DNA of 64,000 nt, taken from contig OV121081.1 of NCBI GenBank assembly GCA_921293015.1, positions 55,329,877 through 55,393,876 of the forward strand, in the 5' to 3' direction. Position numbers and translations under genes: made by a program. Positions within the stretch are counted from its first letter, which is position 1; each line of letters starts with the position of its first letter. The notes below the pieces were generated by a model. That model searched no databases and was not told the DNA's origin. It saw only the letters and a program-made list of their open reading frames with translations. Source of the DNA: Phorcus lineatus (Eukaryota > Mollusca > Gastropoda > Trochida > Trochidae). Shown here in pieces: positions 1-14,200 of this stretch.

Positions 1-2143
1 TATCCCTAATGATCTTTTATTTATCTTTAAAATTGTATTTTTGTTGCAATGAACAGCGGCTGTTCCGTGTCCTTCCCTTGCTATCATACAATTAAGTAAT
101 CAGTAAGCTCATTTGTTTAGATACCGACATGACAAACAGGAAGGGGCTAAACTGTCCTAAAAGAAGGCAATGATATAGTTTTGTAATTCTTTTGCTTCAA
201 AAGCTCTGTACAATGTAAACTTGATGTAATTAAAATGTTTACCATATGACATTTCAGCGCAGTATGTGACATAAAAGCCTTTGTAATTTGTAAATATCAT
301 AGAAATGCCCAATTTTTTCAATTTTTCAATTTATTGAAATTAATTATGATCTAGCAATGATTTAGCATAAAAAATTACCCAAAAATGTAAAGGTAGACAA
401 GTCTGAAATATATAACCAATCCTTTTCAAATATATCAAATCCTTTTCCGAATACTATCTAATAATTAATTAATAATGGCAATATTTTCTAAGAAGTAAGA
501 ACAAAGAAAAAAAAGAAAAGAAGATGTTAGTTATATGCACAGCGCTATGACATAATCAAGTAAAAAGAGAAAATGTTAAAAGTATATTTGTGCCCTGAAG
601 TAAAATCTGCGCGCAGATCAAGATACCGCTTACAATTTCCTGGTACAAATTTTGGCGGCGCCAGAAAATTTGGTGACTGTCCCGGTTGAGAACCTGTATT
701 AGCAACAGGGAACATGAATTGATGGTTTTCAGCGCTAAGAAATAAACTTCAATTAACTACCGGTAGTCATGTTAGAAATTACTGGTTCAAATGTCTTCTT
801 GAAAATTTATGAAGAAGTATAGAATGGATTGAAATACACAAAATAATATGACACATTTAAATAGATGATATATTAAAAGTGAAAATTAACTACATTAAAA
901 ACACAAAATATTGCATTGACACAGACAGTCTAAACCCACAACAACCATATACATGTACACAGGGTCTATTTGGACAGATACATGCAAAACATATTACACA
1001 CATACAGTAATTACAGGTGTTTTACTCAGGTATCAAACCAGTATCATCAAATTCACTTAGTGTTAAAGGGAATTGTCAATAAGGAATTTCTTCAAAAAAC
1101 AAAAACTGATTAGTTCAGGGCGAGTAACAGATTTAAGTAATGAAAACATGGACATGGCTGCCGTAGCTCCCAAACTTATAAATTAAGGATCAATGTAGAA
1201 AAAGAACGAAAAGCATGAAATTCCTATTGAAAAATTATTCCCCTCCCCTTCCCTCTTCCCATTGAGGTAATAGAATGAAAACTTTGTCCCCCCCCCCCCT
1301 CCCCGACCCCCACCTTTGAAAATAGTCTTTATTACCAAAGAGAATGTTAACTGATAACAGGCAGATTTCAGATGTTGTAGATCCAGGGGTTGAATAACTG
1401 ATGACAAACAAAAGAGAAATGTTTGATACGATCGCGCTATGAACCCATTAGGCTACTGTAATACACAGGGTTTATTATAAGGGAGTTTGTTGTATGATAT
1501 TTTGGAGTGATGTTTTAAATCAACACAGCAAGAGTGAATATCACCAGGGATTGGGAAAGACACCATTGAAAACGGGCCATTTTAGGGCTTTTGGTCATTT
1601 TCAGAATTTTGAATGGGACATTCCTCTTAGCAGCAATGGTTAAATTTCTAATTTGAATTGGCCATTTTTTATTCAATGTGCAAAATGGCCCTTGGCCCCT
1701 ACCTTTCCCAATCCATGTATTACACACAGTTTTGTATAAATCACATGGCATACTCCCAAATCATCAAGCAAATTTCCTGCTCCCCATGCAAAGGCATGCC
1801 ACAGTGAAGTCACTATCAGTTATTTCATGACTCAAAACCCCTCTTGGTTTGTACACCCGATGAAATGAATGTTTTATTAAAATTGATATACACATCTCTA
1901 CCAGAGAGCCTCCTTATTGATAGAAGTTACTGAGTAGGGAAATCATAGATACATGCCTTGAAGGGAATCAGCCTTAAAAGTGGTAAAAGTTTAACAAGTA
2001 AGACGAAAAGTGGTAATACTTTCCCAGAAAGGATAAGCCCCTTTAGTGGTACAAGTTAAGCAAATAAGACAACCAGGGGTAATACTTTCCCCGGACAGAA
2101 TAAGCCCGGCCCCTTAAGTGGTAATACAAGAAGTGGTACATAC
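1..2143 (-). other. KCNT intron 17 (incomplete), no exon seen
   Basis: AT-rich sequence without recognisable coding similarity on either strand. Includes a 12-C run at 1288-1299 followed by more C-rich sequence. The RCK2 exons must lie further left. Confidence 0.6.
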
Positions 2144-2287
2144 TTTCCCCAGCCTGCATGAGCCTGCGGGTGATGTTGGAGCCAATCTGGGAGGTGATGG
2201 TGCTGAACAGACTCTCGTTGTCCTCGACAACCTCCTCCACCTCTCCCTCTGACTGCAGCCACTTCTGGATCTGGTCTGCGATCAGCT
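2144..2287 (-). CDS. KCNT: KCNT exon 17 (RCK1-RCK2 linker), last exon in window
   Basis: Residues 615-661 beginning [20 protein letters not shown] and ending RRLMQAGE; acidic and probably helical. Acceptor GTTGGTGCAG|AG and donor GGG GAA A|GTATGT; the phase joins exon 16 exactly (GAG, Glu614). I see no counterpart in the vertebrate linker as I know it, so membership rests on phase, strand, spacing and codon quality. Confidence 0.75.
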
Positions 2288-5200
2288 CTGCACCAACAAT
2301 AATGATAACAATTCATATTAAGTTTATATGTTTGGAACCTAACTGAAGAATGTCTCATGAGAAAGTTTGAGCTTGAAAAATCTTGCCTTTTTTACCAAAA
2401 ACTTTTCTTCCTCCATTTTGGCTTTGAAGCTCCAGGAAGGAGACTTTAGGTTGAGTATTTAACAGTGACACTGGTCCTACCTATATTTGTGTTCCTCACG
2501 GTTGAGTCCGAGAAGTGCTCAACGGCACCAGACCTTATCTTGGAGTTCTCCTCACGGGTGACCCCCATGTAGAAGCAGTAGTCGGAGCCCTTCATGATGT
2601 AGTCGGGGCCAGGGTTCAGCTGCAAACTCGGCTCCGACCTGGTGATGTCCAACACCGCTACTAGTGACACGCCGAACCTAGGCAGGGGGAAAGTTACAAA
2701 CATGTGTAATTATACTCAAGGTAGATAACTGGTCATCAAACATTTACGAATAGATGTTGCTTGTTAAAAAAAACCACATATTTATATTTATTGAACCAAT
2801 CTCTCAAGTCCAAAACAGACAGGTCAGTGGAACTAACCGACATGTCTCCTTACTCAAATGTTTGACACATTCTGAATGGCCTGCTCTGGGAAATTTAACA
2901 TCTGGTGTTCTCCTTAAAAAGTATGACAGACTTGGTTGGATATAAGACTACTATCGTTACATTTTTTTTACTTTTTTTCCAATAAGGTCTTCAAAATACT
3001 TTCAATATTCTCAGATTTTACCTAGTATGTGCCCCGGCAGATGCTTCTGTGAACTTCTTGCCATCATATTGTCTAAAGAAGGCGCTGCGAGACAGCTGAA
3101 TGTGGTACACCTCGTTTCCAGAGTGTCGCCCATACACTTGCTGCCACGGCTCAGTCGCCAGCTCTCCTTCTCTGGAGGGGAAATCAATGCTAAGTATATG
3201 TATCCTTAAATAGACTCTCACATGGCATTTTATTTTGAGTCAAACCTACAAAATTAGCATTTATGCTTATTTTGATTAGGGGACTCTCTCACATTTGTTT
3301 TCAAATTCAAATTCAGGACAATAAGTAACTACGTAATGTAATAATAATAAATAAGTTTAATAAAAATCAAACACAGCCATGTAAATGAGCAGAAGCTAAA
3401 CTTATTCAGATACTCCAATCAGTCTTACTCTCTGCTTTAGATACGGTGACAAACCTACATATGACTAATTTGTGCAGCCCGGCAATGTTGGCTTAAGTTT
3501 TTTTATCATAAAGAAGGACCAGTTGCAAAGACACCAGCCAGCCTTCCTGGCTTGTGTATTTCATTTAACTATTTGTCCATATGTCATAGGCGTGTTTAAT
3601 TTTGACAATGGCCGGTTGATATTTCAAACCACAAGCTCTCCTTACGGGTAAAGACTTAAAAGAATAATGAACACTGAAACTTGGATAATTTTTTGCATTT
3701 CAAATCAAGTTTTGCCACTTTAGGTGATAATGTTTTAATACTTTCAATGCCTATTCTCCCATTACTAACCTTCCTCTGGACGTGTGAAGAAGAAGAGTGA
3801 CAAGGGTAGATAACCCCGGGTAGAGACAGTTGTTTGCAAGCAATGCATACTTGAACTCATCTTCACAGACAACTTGCTCTGAAATAAATACTCAAAATTT
3901 CATAACAGATTTTCCAATTTAACTGTGTAAAACTGTATGACATAAGAAACTAAGTTTTGTTCATGAATTTATTTACTTGCCCATAATATAATATTACGGA
4001 TTGAAATTAAAATAATCAATCTATACAAGTATCATGATTTATCAAACAACACCAGATTCAATAATGCATAAAAATTATTTGTCTGTTATATTTTACAAAG
4101 TTAAATGGCTAACACAAAATTTAAATTAAATTTCAACTTTTAATTTTACTACCAAATGGCTGTTGAAAAGTAAAAATACCTGCAAACTTGACATGCATCT
4201 TATTCTCTGCTTTAAACAGTTGGACGTATTGTCGACATTTCGGTGCAAAGTCCTTCACAGCCCATGAACGTAAAATAGTGTGTTGATCCTGAAAATTCAA
4301 ATCATATGCATTAGACTTAAGTCAAAGGTGTTGAATATCTTAAAGGGGCAATAGCACTTTTTTAAAAATTTATTGCTTCCAATTTTCCCCAGTAAACTTT
4401 AGTTTATGCCAAATTTATTATCTTCTGTGGGTCAAACGTCTCAAAAAACAAAACGATTATTTGCAGTCGTGGAAGGAAATCTCAAGTAACAATTTTAGTA
4501 TGAACACTTATCAATCGTCTAAGATAGGGAGATGGATTTGTATAGCTAATTAAATTTGTTGTTTTAGAATTGCCACTTTTCATTCAAAAACATTGTCTTG
4601 CAATGGCAATATTTAATTGAATTATTTTCACGAGATCGCTTTCTCTATCTAAAGAAACCCATCCTACTGCCCCTTTAAAGCTGCAATTTTCGTAAAACTC
4701 GAAATATTTCTTTCCTACAATTGTGCAAAATAAGCATAAAATATTAATATTGAGGTTGTTATGTCATACTTACTTCACTAAAGTTAAAAATTCATCAATT
4801 TTATAAATATTTGAAGGTAAAACATTTCTAAAACATTACTGTAAAAAAAAATGCAGCCAGCAAGCATTTTTCATTACAAATATAGTTCCTATGGAAATAC
4901 AAGAGTCTCTTCCATGCTACTATAATAAGTCTGAAAGTGCAAAGATGAGATATGGGAACTTTTTTAAGATATGAAAGGTTTAACTTTTGAATAATGATAT
5001 CATATAACATAATCTTGCGTAAATGTCTTAAATATCAATAAATCAAGAAAGTGCATGATGAGTGATAAAAAATTCTGAATAGCATATGTTAGTAAAATGA
5101 AAAAGTAATTATTAATTATATAAGCTTGAACTGATGAAAAAGTTTAAATACAAAAAAGTGTTCTTATACATTTTCTATAGAAGAATTGTGTGTCATAGTG

Positions 5201-8200
5201 ATTGTATTTGATAACCTAAAAACATATTTTAACCCTGTACCTGCCGGGGGCTGAACAATTATCAAAACGATAGCTCAAACCAACATCTCATAGTTACGAG
5301 TGGAAGTGACCTTTCCTTGAGGAATTGCGCTCATAACCATTTCTTTCATAATAAGTCCTGTACTGTACATGCAGGTTTATTTTTGAAGGCTTTGTCAGCT
5401 CCAAGGCGGATCCATAATGAGCTTTACAAATATGCAATTTTCTCAAACTAATATGCAATAATTGTAGCCACTCTGGCACCCACCAATTAGATGCAGTTTT
5501 ATTTTCACAACCTATCTCCTGATCCAGGTAAATCTAGTTTGAGGACTTGTCAATTAAATAATGTTTTATTTTTGTACTGAATACACTTGAAGGTTTAATA
5601 AAGCTTGAATTGTTAGAGGCAAAGAATTTCGTTTTCATCTCTTACAGGAAGTTTGGCGCTGGGTGTGTAGGATGGGGCTACGGTTTTACTGCAAAAGGTC
5701 TTGTCAGTATTACCATCTCATGAAAACATGTCTTATTAATTAGAACAGTACTTAATTAGCGATCCTGATAAAGCACTGCTGTTACTAATTAAGCACTGGG
5801 AAATTCTGCTCGTCCCAGTGATGCAAACTTGTGAAATATAGTAACTTTAGGGTTTATATGAATGATCAAAAGATTTGTGGTTAGCTTGAATTTCAAGAAA
5901 ATGCTTCATGAAAATATTATGATCAAGAGTGAAGAAATCAAATTTTATGAAAACATTATGACTTCTGTTTTTCTAAGTGCAATCATATATCGAACTAGAA
6001 GCAGGGTTTGGTTACAGCGCATGCAGCCTTATCTTGATCCTGGATACCACAGTTACTTACACTTCGAGCCTTCCCCTGTGTCAAAACAAGGCAAGTTAAT
6101 TGTACTTTACATGAACGCAAATTTCTATATGTGAAGCGCTTTGAAAATATATTTTTAGTTTATGTCACAGCCTCAAAAACAAACAATACAGATAGTGAAT
6201 CGAGACAAAAGAACATGCAGATTAGTCTTCAACATTGATAATGTTCAGGTTTGTGTTATATATCACGAATAACTTTTGGAACATTTGAGAACCTATTCAT
6301 CGTTAACATATTTGTTCTTCATTCATAAAACAAACTAGATCAATTTACCAAAAATTTACTTTTAATTGTCATAGGATCTATTTCAATTTAAAATTTACTT
6401 TTAATGTGAGAATTTCTTCATTCGCATTTGGCATCCCCAAGCAGTGTACAGCTGTCTTCAATAATGAGCTTTACCAATGCTGCCTCCAGCAAAAAGGGTT
6501 ATTAATCAAGTATACTACACTACACTAGCTACTTTTTCATAGAAAATTATTACCGGTATTTCAAATAAGAGTCATGAGAAAGAGTTAAAAACTCAAAGAA
6601 TTCAGTGTACAGCATATAAGAAACCTGTGAATTATCAATGCTGAAACTGTTCAAAAAACATTTTATATCTCACAAACACAAGCGAACCCAGCCCAGCTTG
6701 TCAACATCAAGACTATACATTGCATATCCTCACTTCATGCATATCAAACATTTTGCATATCAATACATGCTTCTGAGCTCATCAGTCACGAGTGTTGTTC
6801 CAAGAAGGTGTGGCAAAACATTTTCAACTTTCAAATTTTGGGAATTGGGATGCTTTTATTCTTGTCAAGAGTTCCATCCACTCAATATTGGCAAAAATGA
6901 CCCACTCGGTTCGTAAGAACAACACTGAATGAATATTTAGTTATAGTTAAAACTGATGCATGTTAAATATAAATCATACAACATGAAATGATATATCAGA
7001 AAAGGAACTCACCGCTTTGTCCCGACAGCCACAGTTCTTGGCAGCCAGAAAGAAACAGGCTTCAGCATCATTGATCCTGAAACACAACTCCTAAATAATT
7101 CTAAGGTAGATATTTACTGTGGATTTTTTCATTGATCCTGAAACACAACTTCTAAATAATTCTAAGGTAGATATTCACTGTGGATTTTTTCATTGATCCT
7201 GAAACACAACTCCTAAATAATTCTAAGGTAGATATTCACTGTGGATTTTTTCATTGATCCTGAAACACAACTTCTAAATAATTCTAAGGTAGATATTCAC
7301 TGTGGATTTTTTCATTGATCCTGAAACACAACTCCTAAATAATTCTAAGGTAGATATTCACTGTGGATTTTTTCATTGATCCTGAAACACAACTCCTAAA
7401 TAATTCTAAGGTAGATATTCACTGTGGATTTTTTCATTGATCCTGAAACACAACTCCTAAATAATTCTAAGGTAGATATTCACTGTGGATTCTTTCATTG
7501 ATCCTGAAACACAACTCCTAAATAATTCTAAGGTAGATATTCACTGTGGATTTTTTCATTGATCCTGAAACACAACTCCTAAATAATTCTAAGGTAAGTA
7601 AAGGTAGATATTTACGGTGGTTTTTCCTGAGACTACAGTATTTTGACCATTATATTACTTATCATTTATAACATCATAGCATCTCTTGAAATATAGAACC
7701 TACACAGACTTCCTGGTGTGATAATAGTTTTTCAATTATTTGAAATTTTGAAAAATAAATACCGTCGTTTGAATACACATTGGTGAATCCTCCAACCTTT
7801 GGCTTACCCAGGAGAACCACAAGTGTGAGGTGATGTGAGGTGATATTGGGTTTAACGCCGCTTTTAAGAGTATTTCACTTATATCGCAGCCGCTAGTATT
7901 ATTGAAAGCCCGCATCACCATTGTGGCTATGCATTGCAGTGAAACCTGATCTGCTGGAACTAGCAAGCCACGGGTGAAACCACAAGTGTAAATAATACAA
8001 TACACCCAATATTTACAGTATGCAATATATCTTCTTTGACTTGGAAGAAATTGAAACTCAGATGAGAATAATTGTAATGGCTGACTTTTTTATTCTGAGA
8101 AAGCAACATTTCAAGATAGTTTCATTCCTGGTTGAAAACAAAACAAGGAGTTGTGTGGGAACATCACTTTCTCTGAACAAAGAAGAACAAATGTTCACAC

Positions 8201-11200
8201 ATGCAGAATATGTTTAAACCAACAATTTCACTGAATGACTCACCTGCACCTCTTGAGGTCAATGTCCTTCAGGATGGAGCCCCGGATATACAGGACTCTG
8301 TTGGCCCACTTTGGATCCTTCAGGATCATCTGCATGTTGGCGTCCAGCTCCTCAGAACTCATCAGAACCACTGTGTGCTCCTGTTGAAGAGGAAGGAACA
8401 CATGTTGATGCATACTGGCACAAAAGCCCTTTAGTGATGCTTCTTCAGTGTTAGACCAAAATTTAGTCTATGAAAAATTTTAATAATTAAATGTTCCTTA
8501 ATCCATAATATTTTTTTATTTGGGCTCCCTATTTCATCACATATGTGTATTCAGTCAATCTAGAATTGCTGAATTTGGACCTAGACTGTATTAAAGGCTC
8601 CTTTTTATACACAATCATGAAACAGGACTACTTCAGTGTATATAGTTTATTTATTGATGCCGTTATGTCTTGACTCATAAGAGCAGGTGACACCATAATA
8701 AAGTTTGTTGTCAAATTGTGGATTCATGAATCAGTGCATTAACATCACTAATGATTTATCTAATGCTTGCAGTTCTTTGTTTGACTTAGTGGCATAGTGT
8801 TCTTGTGTCATAGATGATACTGATGTTTATCCTGATATAGATTTTCTTACAAGCATGTCTTATAATTTCTTGTAATGTTCAAACCATAAGGTGTATCTGG
8901 GCTCTTGATCTTGCAAACAGAATCTGAGTTAACTGTAAAACCTATATTATCAAACAATTGTAACAGAAGTGATTGTGCGATCACCTCCAGTAGGATTTGA
9001 ACACAGACTTTCAGCTAAGAGTCAGACTCTGTACTGATTCTGCCAAGGGGATATTCCCCTAGTCACACCCGACAACATTACAAATAGTTACAAATCATTA
9101 CTAATCCTATCAAGACAATTTCTTATGAACCTACATACCTCCAACTTCGGATGAGCATAGAACTCATTCAGGAAGTTCATCACCGTCTCAGTGGTGAGAG
9201 AAGTTGAACACACCACCACATGTTTGTTGCGCGCAGCTTTACGGCGGCCATATTCCCCACCAGACCTCTTCCTCTGTACATAGGTGGAGCCAATCTCTTC
9301 CAGCTGTGATACACAAAATATTGTTGTTAGTTGCACTTGTGCGCAACAGAATAGAAATGTGATTGTGCTTGCAAAGATTAGACTTGATTGCCTCAATTAA
9401 TAATGAGGTTTTTTGCTGAAGTATTTCTAAAACCCTTCATAATTGCTTTATTTCTCAACCCCAACTGCTACTTCAATAAGATGAAAACTATGATAGGATG
9501 GTGTCCAATTTGAAAATACACACATGGTAGTAGACAATGAAATCAGCTTCTCCCAGAACATTAGTTTTAGTTAAGACTATTACCTTGACTTAGAAAGCCA
9601 TTATGACAGTTTGTTTTTTTAATATTGTAACGTATTTGTATTGGTAACACATAATCATTTATAACTCTGTTGACCATACAATGTCTTTGTATGAACGAGT
9701 GTGCGCCAGTTACTGTACCGGATGTTCCGTTAGCGAAAGAGCAGACCTCATGGCTGCTGACTGTACTTGACTGTCATGATGTGGCATGGCATAGCATCTA
9801 TATACGAATCCTCCGGAATGTCACGGTGTTTGTTATAATGCCAAAGTCAACTCAAATATAAGGTCTATGTTGGAAACATTAGACATACACACATGGAACA
9901 TCTTCCTTAGAGAACATCTTTTAGTGAGGGTTTACTGGGTAGTCAGGTAATAAAAATATTTGCCAAATTCATATACTTTCTTACTTGAGTACTGGACTCC
10001 TATCCAGAGGTCCTGGGTCCTCTTGGTCAATTGAGCAACACTACATTTGGATTGCAAATGTACATCAAATCAATGGTACACAAATGTTGTACCCACATAA
10101 CTGTCTTGATATACCTCTACTTGATAGTACCCACATAACTGTCTGGATATACCTCTAATCAATAGTTCCCACATAACTGTCTGAGTATATCTCTAATCAA
10201 TAGTTCCACATACCTGTCTGGGTATATCTCTAGTCAATAGTTCCACATACCTGTCTGGGTATAACTCTAATCAATAGTTCCACATACCTGTCTAGATATA
10301 CCTCTAATCAATAGTTCCACATACCTGTCTGGATATACCTCTAATTAATAGTTCCACATACCTGTCTTGGTATGAAGGCAAAGGCAACACAGATCATGGC
10401 TAGCATGAAGAGTTGACCCAGCCAGATGTCCGGTGAGATGTCCCCGTATCCGACCGTGGAGAAGGTGACGATGACAAAGTAGACCGACTCAAACATGTTG
10501 AGTTTGGTGCTAACACTTCCCCGCTGGATGTGCTGGATACCGCAGATGCTGTAGAAGGGAGAAAAAAATATAAATTCGGAAAGTCATCTGCACATAACAG
10601 CACTTATGTGATTCTGTTTGTGGGGATAAAAAACTTGATTGATACCAACTAATACAAAAGGCAGATATCAGCAGGAGTCCAGTGTTTATATATTTGTCTG
10701 CCAGATATCAAACTGCTTTTTACTTTCCGATGTGTAAACTTCAACAGGAGCCAGCTAGGATTCTACCTTGAGTGAGTTTTCATATACACAGTGTAAATAC
10801 TTTGCAAAGCCAGGTAAACTAAGAGTAGAATCAAAGTATTTTTCGAAAAAAAGGATGACCTTAAAAATAAAGATTAAAATTGTTTTGAGAATAGTAACCC
10901 AAAGACAGCTAATTTTGGTTGTAAAAAAAAGCATGCAGCTCCATGCATGTAATCCAGTTCAGACTTTGGATTTCAATGACCATGAAGAGACAAAACAGGA
11001 AAATTTAGGAACTTATACTCAAGCTGAACAAATGCTGATGGTTTGATATATGAGAAAGATCAGACATCACATGTCACGGAGAACTCACGTGGTGAAGATG
11101 AGACAGAAGAGGGTCACATTGAGGAGCAGGATCTGCTGGGAGAGTGTCACCGAGATGGTCTGGAACCTCTGCTTCGTCAGGTGAAGGTCATTCTGTGGAA

Positions 11201-14200
11201 GATTAGTTTGGTGAGCGAATGGTCCATTGCCACTAACACGACACTAATGGCTGAAATTGCTCAAGCCGCGCTAAACAATATCTTAATCAACACTTATTGT
11301 CATTAATCTTAATTGCACCTCAAGTCAAGGCATTTGATTACATTTTGTGAAGCTTATTTCCTTAAATTCCTTTACAACACATTTATGGGAGCGACAAACA
11401 GAGGCGTATCATTTCAGATTTAGTGTTATCATGATCCAGTTGTTAAATATGGGGTCATAGATCTATAATAGAACAAATTCTTGTACTGTTTTGTGTCAAG
11501 CTCTAGGCATGATTCGAATCCACAGCATAGCATCAGGCAACATCACAAGCACAGAATGTTCAAACAGTTAACCATCTCACCCGGCTAACTTTGTAGCAGG
11601 AGTAATAATAATGAGTTTATTAAAAGAACAACTAATGTTGTGAAGAATGAAAATATTTTCAAAGGATGGTCAACTTTTTTATCATACATGCACTTGACCA
11701 TCCACTGAACTTGACCATCCACTGAACTTGACCATCCACTGAACTAGTTTTTCTTTTTCACATCAATTTTGAAAATGCCTTTCAAAGAAATTGTATGTAA
11801 GATGGAGATAGACAAGCTCTTACGAATAGTCTCTCGAGAGCGATCTTGGCAAGCCAGCAGTTCAGGAAGATTGGCAGGAACAGATTCTTCAGGAGTACCG
11901 GGTAGAACACCTGGGAACAAGTAGGATACAGGTGTATATTTCTTACCTTCTACTCATTGGATGTGACATTCTGATATTCAATGAAAGAGATCCTTATAAA
12001 GCATCATCAGCATATCTGGAATCTGGTAACACATACTAGTAGGTGCTCATCTTAGAACTTTGGCAACTCAAAAAGATGTAAGATTCACTGATATTCAATA
12101 AACATAGCATCAGGTTGCACAGCTTGGGACAGGTAACACATTAGGCTTATTTCTAAAATATAACTCGAGTGGATGCAAATCATACCGATATCCAGTCAAA
12201 GAGATCCTTACAAAGCATTGTCCAGCACATCTAGAGACAGTTATAGTTTATTTCTGCTCTTTCATCAATTTCATAAGAATTTAAGTTGTTATAAAACAAG
12301 CTTTGAAAGTAGCAAACCCAAATGTGTTATTTTGTCTCTTAAATGTCAAAATTGAAAAAAAAACTTCAAAAACTTATCAGGACAGGAGTAATTTGAACCA
12401 TGAACTAAGGAAAACTCATTTGATAATGGAGATTTTTCACATAGCATCAAGTGACAGAGAACACATAGGTTGACGTCTAACAGGGTAAAACTCCATCTTT
12501 GTCTTTACGAGTAAAGTAAACATAATTTTGGATTTTTTGGATTTTGGATATGTCAAATTTGTGTAAAGCTCACCACAAACAGAAAGACATCTTCCTACGC
12601 AAAGCTTAACTATTTCCAGTCTCGAACTGTCCAAGTTAACCTTGCTGCCGACACAAGACTTTCCTGTGCTAGCTCTCTAGCTCACTACAAAGGAATTAGA
12701 TAGTCCAATCAGAAAGCTCCTAGCAAAAGCTAAATCCGGGGACTCGAACAAACATGGATGCGCCCATGTCGCAGTCTGTCGACTGAAAGATTTGTAAAGA
12801 GAAAGTGCCGCCTCCAAAGCGATGAACAATATATTCAAGTTCATTTATGTTTATAGTCAATTTGCGTTATTATTTTTCTACAACCCTATAGCGGACAGCG
12901 GCCTGTCAAAGAATTTATTCTTAAATTGCTTCGGTAAACTAATCAACCTCGATAAAATTGACAATGATTTGAAGCACCGACTCGATGCACTACGCCCGGC
13001 AAGACTTTATTTCCTGTCATCGTAAAATTGTTTTATCTTTTGTGCTTGCAAAAACTTTATTGAATACCCGTTGAACCGAAACATTGATTAAATTTTACAT
13101 AAATTAACCGATAAAATTTGAACATCTCGCAATGTCATAACACTCGAAATGTAGTAGCCTGCGACCTCGTTGTATAGCGGTCGTAAACGTTACTCTCAAC
13201 AAACTTTACTTCTTGCAGTTAAAAATCAGGTATGTTGACGTGTACCATTTAGATATCATGTCGTCATATTTATGTAATATTTACTTCCATTTTCACTGAT
13301 TTCACTGGGTCATTTTCATTTTTGAAAATATTACTTTGGTTCCTTCGTATGTGCTTTGATATAAAAATTATTCTCTCTCCATGAAATATTTCCCGTTTGG
13401 CTTGTACGTGTGTTTGTGAACAGTTGGATAATAAAAAAATGAGACTTGTGCACATGATAAAGATAGACAATTGTTATGTTCTTGATATGGTGTCAAAGCT
13501 TACCAACTAAAAAGGTGTGCCCGGTAAAACTAAGACAAGTTAAGTCCATTTTAGTAATAATTGTACCAGAATATTTTTCGTAGTTTTGCAAATGCTTTTA
13601 TCTAATCTTAATATCAACTAAAATTAAATTAAATTAAATCTATTGTAATGATAATATTACTTTGTTTCATTCACAGATATTGATTTATTAAATCATAATT
13701 GCCCTGAAAATAGGGCACCTCTGTTAATATACATTGCATAGACAATATATACTATTCATTGTATGTCTACAAATATTTTCTCCCCTATAAATTTGATTTT
13801 CACATATTTTCCAGGATAATTGGTCGGCTATTTAAAAATAAACAATGTGTAAACTGTATGTACTTGATGAAAAAAATACAATTATATAATGGTAACGACC
13901 ACGATAAATGGGCCTACATACTTCCCTTTGAAAAATATAAGGGGCGCAGTCATATGTTATTTATTTACCAAAACCGGTCCTTATAACAACAAAAACATCT
14001 TTTCCGTCCATCAATACATTTATAAACTGAATCTTCTTGTTTGAAAGGTTTGCAATGACAACTTCTTTGTAACCTGATCAAACAGGTCACTTTCAATGGG
14101 CGCGGCCATTTTGATCATATCGCAAATGACACGGCGTCACCGATTGGCCATAGTAAGGGAGGTAACTGGAGATAACTAAAACTCGCCAGAGAGGGCGCTG

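Noticed and set aside
2158-2346. Plus-strand ORF opposite KCNT exon 17
   Set aside because: It is the antisense shadow of a splice-bounded, phase-compatible exon.
7071-7630. CRISPR-like regular repeats
   Set aside because: The 61-bp units are contiguous with no unique spacers and lie in an animal gene intron.
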